Assembly: GCA_023445495.1 (NCBI GenBank)
Contig: JAEXLC010000179.1
Coordinates: 1 to 11,322, forward strand
Reading direction: 5' to 3'
From: Pseudomonadota bacterium
GTDB taxonomy: Bacteria > Pseudomonadota > Alphaproteobacteria > Sphingomonadales > Sphingomonadaceae
Length of the DNA stretch: 11,322 nucleotides
Part shown: positions 7,356 to 11,322 of the stretch, one piece after another
How the letters are laid out: the number at the start of each line of letters is the position of its first letter
Position numbering within the stretch: position 1 is the stretch's first letter
Translations under genes and position numbers: made by a program
The notes under the pieces: model-generated
What the model was told of the DNA's origin: nothing
What the model saw: only the letters and a program-made list of their open reading frames with translations
Database searches by the model: none

Positions 7356-7877
7356 ATGCACTGGCTGATGCTTCCGCTCGTGACGCTCGCGGCGCCTGCC
7401 GAACCGGCGCAGCAGAGCTATCCCCTGCCCTGCTTCTACGCCCCGCGCGGCGGCGAGCTCGACAGCTTCCCGGACTGCGCGGCGCAGGCCGGGGACGGCA
7501 CGATCCGGCTGGCGCCGGCGCACCGCGCGAAGCTCGACTTCGACAAGGACGGGCTGGCCACGGTCCATGTCGGCAAGCGCTTCCACTATGTCGCCCGGAG
7601 CGGCCGCAGCGCGCCGGTGATGACGATGGACAATGGCGCGGACCCGTTCGTGAACGGCAGGGCCCGGTCGGAGTGGAACGGCAAGATCGGCTATGTCGAC
7701 CGTTCGCTGCGGCTGGTGATCGCGCGGCGCTATGACGGGGCGATGCCGTTCGCGAAGGGCGTGGCCGAGGTTTGCACGGGCTGCACGCTGGCCGGGGATG
7801 GCGAGCATCACTGGTATAGCGGCGGAACCTGGCTGCGGGTGAATCCGGCCGGGCGGGAATTGGCCGGGAAGCGGTAA
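7356..7877 (+). CDS. Small exported WG-repeat-like protein, function unknown
   Basis: This protein has 173 residues. The N-terminus MHWLMLPLVTLAAPAEPAQQ looks like a short signal peptide without the usual basic residues, so export is likely but not certain. Residues 107-139 (WNGKIGYVDRSLRLVIARRY, then the segment ending PFAKGVAEV) match the WG beta-repeat pattern of GKWGYID...VIP..YD.A.PF.EG.A. Residues about 71-103, ending in DPFVNGRARS, look like a degenerate first repeat. Cysteines 26, 41, 140 and 143 could form disulfides. WG repeats are structural beta units found in secreted or surface proteins and do not define an activity. There is no clear Shine-Dalgarno. The gene diverges from ahcY and is followed by a hairpin repeat. 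I cannot assign a role or link it to methionine metabolism beyond position. Confidence 0.7.
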   Translation: MHWLMLPLVTLAAPAEPAQQSYPLPCFYAPRGGELDSFPDCAAQAGDGTIRLAPAHRAKLDFDKDGLATVHVGKRFHYVARSGRSAPVMTMDNGADPFVNGRARSEWNGKIGYVDRSLRLVIARRYDGAMPFAKGVAEVCTGCTLAGDGEHHWYSGGTWLRVNPAGRELAGKR

Positions 7878-7890
7878 CCACACTTCCTCC

Positions 7891-7976
7891 GTCACCCTGA
7901 ACTTGTTTCAGGGTCCGACGCGCCTCGAGCGGTATCGCCGGTGGCGCGTTGGATGCTGAAACAAGTTCAGCATGAC
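7891..7976. repeat. Paired REP-like inverted repeat
   Basis: Two hairpin units face each other: CCCTGAACTTGTTTCAGGG (7895-7913) and GCTGAAACAAGTTCAGC (7955-7971). Their 26-bp flanked forms are inverted copies that differ by paired changes (CC/GG against TG/CA) preserving each stem. Between them ACGCGCC and GGCGCGT also pair, so the whole 86 bp can fold as one long structure. It resembles paired REP elements (BIME-like) that are dispersed in sphingomonad genomes. It begins 13 bp after the WG-repeat gene and may end or protect that mRNA. Confidence 0.8.
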
Positions 7977-7998
7977 GAATGAGGAGGCCGGAGGCATC

Positions 7999-8018
7999 AT
8001 ATAAAGAATTCTTTATAT
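7999..8018. promoter_or_regulatory. 20-bp perfect palindrome, candidate methionine-cycle operator at metE
   Basis: ATATAAAGAATTCTTTATAT is a perfect palindrome sharing both 8-bp arms with the one upstream of ahcY. It ends 5 bp before the -35 hexamer of the predicted metE promoter, nearly the same geometry as at ahcY (6 bp). A bound dimer would lie next to RNA polymerase. A SahR-like ArsR-family repressor is the best guess. Confidence 0.7.
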
Positions 8019-8023
8019 CGCCC

Positions 8024-8052
8024 TTGACGAACCAGCCCGGCAGGCGGATGCT
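8024..8052 (+). promoter_or_regulatory. Predicted metE promoter
   Basis: TTGACG (8024-8029) is a good -35 element. GATGCT (8047-8052), 17 bp further on, is a weak -10. Transcription would start near 8058, right at the first pairing strand of the cobalamin riboswitch, which supports the placement. Confidence 0.5.
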
Positions 8053-8056
8053 TAAG

Positions 8057-8238
8057 GTGTCGAAGGTTCTTCCGCCGGGCCCAGCCCGCGCGGAAGCTAA
8101 GACGGGAAGCCGGTGCGAATCCGGCGCTGCCCCCGCAACTGTAAGCGGCGAGCGGCGGTCCAGCATGTCACTGGGGGCAACCCTGGGAAGACGGATCGTC
8201 CGCGCTGACCCGTGAGCCAGGAGACCTGCCTTTGACGC
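8057..8238 (+). promoter_or_regulatory. Cobalamin (B12) riboswitch in the metE leader
   Basis: The conserved core at 8099-8142 matches the cobalamin aptamer consensus step by step: AA-N3-GGGAA, GGTG-N2-A-N-TCC, GC-N-G, then CCCGC-N-ACTGT. Further on come the B12-box-like TCACTGG (8168-8174), CTGGGAAGAC, and the 3' end GAGCCAGGAGACCTGCC (8214-8230). The closing helix P1 can form between GTGTCGAA (8057-8064) and TTTGACGC (8231-8238) with all eight positions paired, two or three as G-U. Cobalamin binding normally represses metE, because the B12-dependent enzyme MetH then suffices. MetH is not in this window. Confidence 0.95.
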
Positions 8239-8334
8239 GATAACGTCCACCGGCGGGGTGTCCGGTCTGGCCGCCTGCTTGCCGCGGCCGGGCCACCCGT
8301 CCGTTCGCGGCGTGTGCGTGTCCATGCCGGTCTC

Positions 8335-8352
8335 CCCCGCCCTTCATCGGGG
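8335..8352 (+). promoter_or_regulatory. Hairpin covering the metE ribosome-binding region
   Basis: CCCCG (8335-8339) pairs with CGGGG (8348-8352) around an 8-nt loop. The right arm contains the only purine-rich run (GGGG) upstream of the metE start at 8363. No T-run follows this or the upstream GGCCGC-N9-GCGGCC hairpin (8269-8289). The riboswitch expression platform is therefore more likely translational than a terminator, although Rho-dependent control is not excluded. Confidence 0.4.
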
Positions 8353-8362
8353 TATGAAGACC

Positions 8363-10663
8363 ATGACCGTCACTGTTGCCACGCTCGGCTTTCCGCGGAT
8401 CGGTCCGCGGCGCGAGCTGAAATTCGCTCTGGAGAAATTCTGGAGCGGCAAGTCCACCGAAGCCGAACTGCTCGATTCCGCCGCAGGGCTGCGCGCAGCC
8501 GCCTGGGCCCGCCAGGCCGCGATCGGCGTCGACTGGCTGCCGTCGAACGACTTCTCCTTCTACGACCATGTCCTCGACACCAGCCTGATGCTGGGCGCGA
8601 TCCCGGAGCGCTACGGCGTCGCCGCCGGCACCGCGGACCTGGGCACCTATTTCGCGATGGCGCGCGGCACCACCGGTGCCTCGGAAGGCTGCGCGCATGG
8701 CCATGGCCACACCGCGCAGGAAATGACCAAATGGTTCGACACCAATTATCACTATATGGTGCCCGAGCTGGTCGCGGGGCAGAAGCTTGCCCTCTCCTCC
8801 GCCAAGATCGTCGACGAATATCGCGAGGCCAAGGCGCTCGGCTATGAGACGCGGCCGGTACTGCTCGGGCCGGTCACCTGGCTGAGCCTGGCCAAGGGGC
8901 GCGATGTCGATCCCTTCGATTTCCTCGACGAGGTGCTGGGCCTCTATTCGGCAGTGCTGACCCAGCTCCAGCATGCCGGCGCCGAATGGGTGCAGATCGA
9001 CGAGCCGATCCTGGTCACCGACCTGAGCGAGCGGCAGCGCGCCGCGATCACCCGCGCCTATGCCAAGCTGCCGCGCCTGGGCCTCAAGATCATGCTCGCC
9101 ACCTATTTCGGGGCGCTGGAGGACAATCTGACGCTGGCGGTCAACCTGCCGGTGGCCGGGCTGCACCTCGATCTCGTCCGCGCGCCGGACCAGCTCGACA
9201 AGATACTGGTCGCCGCGCCCAAGGGGCTGCTGCTGTCGCTCGGCGTGATCGACGGGCGCAATATCTGGCGGGCCGACCTTGCGACGCTGCTCGACCGGCT
9301 CGAGCCGATCGCGGCGACGCGCGACCTGGTGATCGCGCCGTCCTGCTCGCTGCTGCATGTGCCGGTAGACCTGGCGCTGGAGCCGAAGCTCGACGACGAA
9401 GTGAAGCAGTGGCTCGCCTTCGCCGTGCAGAAGATCGACGAGCTGGCGACGCTCAAGGATGCGCTCAATGGCGGGCGCGACTGGGTTGCGGAGAAGCTTG
9501 CCGCATCGAGCGCGGCGGCGGCGGCGCGCAAGGTCTCGCCGCGCGTCCATGACCCCAAGGTCGCGGCGCGGATGGCGGCGGTGAGCGCCGCGATGCGCGA
9601 GCGGACCTCGCCCTATGCCGAGCGGGCGCTGGTGCAGGCGGAAATGCTCGACCTGCCGCCCTTCCCCACCACAACGATCGGCTCGTTCCCGCAGACCGCC
9701 GAAGTGCGCCATGCCCGGGCCGAGCATAATCGCGGCAATCTCGACAGTGCGGCGTACGAGCAGTTCCTGCGCGAGGAGACCAAACGGACGATCCGCTGGC
9801 AGGAGGAAGCCGGGCTCGACATGCTGGTCCACGGCGAGTTCGAGCGGAACGACATGGTCCAGTATTTCGGCGAGCAGCTTGCCGGCTTCGCCTTCACGGT
9901 GAATGGCTGGGTCCAGTCCTATGGCTCGCGCTGCGTGCGGCCGCCGATCCTTTACGGCGATGTCTCGCGGCCCGCGCCGATGACGGTGGAATGGTGGCGC
10001 TATGCCCAGTCGCTGACGGACAAGCCGATGAAGGGCATGCTCACCGGACCGGTGACGATCCTCAACTGGAGCTTCGTGCGCGACGACCAGCCGCGCGCGG
10101 CATCATGCCAGCAGATCGCGCTGGCGATCCGCGACGAAGTGCTCGACCTGGAAGCCGCCGGCTGCAAGGCGATCCAGATCGACGAGGCCGCGCTGCGCGA
10201 GGGCCTGCCGCTCCGGCGGCGCGACTGGGATGGCTATCTCGACTGGGCGGTCGATGCGTTCCGGCTGACCGCGGCGGGCGTAGCCGACGCGACGCAGATC
10301 CACACGCATATGTGCTATTCGGAGTTCAACGACATCCTGCCGGCGATCGGCGCGATGGACACCGATGTGATCTCGATCGAGACGGCGCGTTCGCAGATGG
10401 AACTGCTCGAGGGCTTTGCCGCCTATCGCTATCCGAGCGCGATCGGGCCGGGTGTGTACGACATCCACGCGCCGCGCGTGCCGACCCAGGACGAGATGGT
10501 CGCGCTGATGCAGCTCGCCCAGGCGCATCTCGCGCCGGAACAGCTCTGGGTGAACCCCGATTGCGGGCTCAAGACCCGCAAATGGGAGGAAGTGAAGCCG
10601 GCGATCGACGCGATGGTCGCCGCCGCACGGGCGCTGCGCGTCCGCGTGGCCGAGCCGGCCTGA
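8363..10663 (+). CDS. metE: Cobalamin-independent methionine synthase
   Basis: This enzyme transfers a methyl group from 5-methyltetrahydropteroyltri-glutamate to homocysteine, making methionine without B12. At 766 residues it is full length. The N-terminal barrel starts at LGFPRIGPRRELKFALE (residue 8 on). The C-terminal catalytic barrel begins near 430 at FPTTTIGSFPQT. The zinc ligands are all present: His649 and Cys651 in THMC, Glu673 in SIETARS and Cys734 in PDCGLK, with the same spacing as E. coli 641, 643, 665 and 726. The start at 8363 places seven residues before LGFPR as in E. coli MetE and leaves a 10-nt gap after GGGG; ATG 8354 (three residues longer) is also possible. The frame stays open upstream to 8258, but that part lies in the leader. 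Expression is governed by the riboswitch and probably by the palindrome operator. Confidence 0.97.
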   Translation: MTVTVATLGFPRIGPRRELKFALEKFWSGKSTEAELLDSAAGLRAAAWARQAAIGVDWLPSNDFSFYDHVLDTSLMLGAIPERYGVAAGTADLGTYFAMARGTTGASEGCAHGHGHTAQEMTKWFDTNYHYMVPELVAGQKLALSSAKIVDEYREAKALGYETRPVLLGPVTWLSLAKGRDVDPFDFLDEVLGLYSAVLTQLQHAGAEWVQIDEPILVTDLSERQRAAITRAYAKLPRLGLKIMLATYFGALEDNLTLAVNLPVAGLHLDLVRAPDQLDKILVAAPKGLLLSLGVIDGRNIWRADLATLLDRLEPIAATRDLVIAPSCSLLHVPVDLALEPKLDDEVKQWLAFAVQKIDELATLKDALNGGRDWVAEKLAASSAAAAARKVSPRVHDPKVAARMAAVSAAMRERTSPYAERALVQAEMLDLPPFPTTTIGSFPQTAEVRHARAEHNRGNLDSAAYEQFLREETKRTIRWQEEAGLDMLVHGEFERNDMVQYFGEQLAGFAFTVNGWVQSYGSRCVRPPILYGDVSRPAPMTVEWWRYAQSLTDKPMKGMLTGPVTILNWSFVRDDQPRAASCQQIALAIRDEVLDLEAAGCKAIQIDEAALREGLPLRRRDWDGYLDWAVDAFRLTAAGVADATQIHTHMCYSEFNDILPAIGAMDTDVISIETARSQMELLEGFAAYRYPSAIGPGVYDIHAPRVPTQDEMVALMQLAQAHLAPEQLWVNPDCGLKTRKWEEVKPAIDAMVAAARALRVRVAEPA

Positions 10664-10670
10664 CAAATGG

Positions 10671-10701
10671 TACCGCCCGGCCGGGGTACGGCCGGGCGGT
10701 A
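10671..10701 (+). terminator. Intrinsic terminator-like hairpin after metE
   Basis: TACCGCCCGGCC (10671-10682) pairs perfectly over 12 bp with GGCCGGGCGGTA (10690-10701) around a 7-nt loop, 7 bp after the metE stop. Only a short ATTT tail follows, so it may act as a weak intrinsic terminator or as a 3'-end stabiliser. The 97 bp from here to the next start codon hold no promoter I can support. Confidence 0.7.
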
Positions 10702-10798
10702 ATTTCGCGGAAATGGTGGTACCCCAAATTTTGGACGGTGACGGAAGCAGCGGCGCCACGCAGGATGCCGATGTCGTTCCCGATGTGTGAGTTCAGCC

Positions 10799-11322
10799 AT
10801 GCTCCGGTTCCTAGCGTCTGCCCTGCTCGTCTCGCTCGCCGCCACCCAGCCGGCCCTGGCCCAGGACATCCTCTCCGGCGACGAACCGCCGCCGCCGCGC
10901 GTATCGCCGGAGCTGGCCGCGCGCGCCTGGATGATCGCCAAGCGAAACGCGCCCGAGCATGTGAAGACCAATTGCTGGAAGCTCGGCTGCATGATCATCG
11001 TCAACGAGACCAGCGGCTATGATGTGATCGGCTTCTATGTCGACACCGCCAGGCCCGGAAAGAACGCCCGGTGGAGCAGCAACCAGTTCCGGGAGGCGCT
11101 GCAGCCGGCAAAGGCGACGATCCGGTTCAAGACCGGCGGCCCGGATACCTGCGACCTGCCGCTGCGCATCGTGCTGAAGCAGCGCGATACGGGCGAGAAG
11201 GTGGAGATCGAGGGCAGCGGCAGCTTCTGCACCTCGCCGCATCAGGACTCGCTGGTGCGGATCAAGCTGCTGGAGGGCAAGGTGTTCGTGCGCGGCGACG
11301 AAGAGGCGCCGCCCGCCCCGCA
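10799..11322 (+). CDS. Secreted protein of unknown function, cut off at the window end
   Basis: The frame opens at ATG 10799 and runs without a stop to the last base, giving 174 codons; the C-terminus lies outside. Residues 1-21 (MLRFLASALLVSLAATQPALA) form a clear Sec signal peptide with an ALA cleavage site before Gln-Asp. The mature part starts with an acidic, proline-rich linker (DEPPPPRV), followed by a predicted soluble domain with four cysteines: TNCWKLGC, DTC and SFC. Two disulfides are plausible, as suits a periplasmic protein. The visible end is again acidic and proline-rich (DEEAPPAP). A weak TGAG lies about 9 nt upstream of the start, and no upstream ATG is in frame. I do not recognise the family. 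It is separated from metE by a hairpin, so it is probably an independent unit. Confidence 0.75.
   Translation, partial: MLRFLASALLVSLAATQPALAQDILSGDEPPPPRVSPELAARAWMIAKRNAPEHVKTNCWKLGCMIIVNETSGYDVIGFYVDTARPGKNARWSSNQFREALQPAKATIRFKTGGPDTCDLPLRIVLKQRDTGEKVEIEGSGSFCTSPHQDSLVRIKLLEGKVFVRGDEEAPPAP

Noticed and set aside
7354..8325. A 323-codon minus-strand frame containing RHAELVSAS and TLKQVQGD
   Set aside because: Those peptides are the typical spurious translation of the palindromic repeat at 7891-7976.
8258..8353. Longer metE start at 8258
   Set aside because: The extra residues lie in the riboswitch leader, have no family counterpart and lack a ribosome-binding site.
8168..9832. A 554-codon minus-strand open frame opposite metE and its leader
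   Set aside because: It crosses the riboswitch and has no recognisable domain; metE on the other strand has every zinc ligand.
1..11322. CRISPR arrays, tRNA or rRNA genes, insertion sequences, phage genes or defence genes
   Set aside because: I saw no regularly spaced direct repeats, no tRNA-like cloverleaf, and no transposase, integrase or defence-type protein in any convincing frame.

Overview
The window is strongly G+C-rich, densely packed DNA typical of an alphaproteobacterium. Several signs point to the Sphingomonadales: a DivL-type pseudokinase, a large TonB-dependent receptor with three cysteine pairs, dispersed palindromes of the CCCTGAAACAAGTTCAGGG type, and an AT-rich 20-bp palindrome next to methionine-cycle genes. 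The genus is an inference; there is no rRNA or other marker here.

Minus-strand block (1-7302). Reading leftwards from 7302 come an operator-like palindrome and promoter, ahcY (S-adenosylhomocysteine hydrolase), a strong intrinsic terminator, a short regulatory region with two copies of the dyad GTTGC-N6-GCAAC, a 1015-residue TonB-dependent receptor, a second intrinsic terminator, and a multi-PAS histidine-kinase-like protein. In the last protein the phospho-accepting histidine is replaced by tyrosine, as in the cell-cycle regulator DivL. A hairpin repeat lies just beyond its stop codon.

Plus-strand block (7321-11322). It holds a small exported WG-repeat-like protein of unknown role, a paired inverted repeat, a second copy of the AT-rich palindrome, a promoter, a cobalamin riboswitch, metE (B12-independent methionine synthase) and its terminator. 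A secreted protein of unknown function then runs off the end of the window.

Functional logic. ahcY removes the S-adenosylhomocysteine made by methyltransferases and releases homocysteine, and metE remethylates homocysteine to methionine. The two genes sit on opposite strands but carry nearly identical 20-bp perfect palindromes, each 5-6 bp upstream of a -35-like hexamer. This suggests one regulator controls both. metE is additionally placed under B12 control by the riboswitch. The DivL-like gene belongs to the CckA-ChpT-CtrA cell-cycle pathway rather than to methionine metabolism.

Most of the window is recognisable biology and I see no clearly new multi-gene system. The less ordinary signals are the twin dyad upstream of the receptor, the possible leader peptide overlapping a TTG start of divL, the shared palindromes, and a hairpin that could hide the metE ribosome-binding region.
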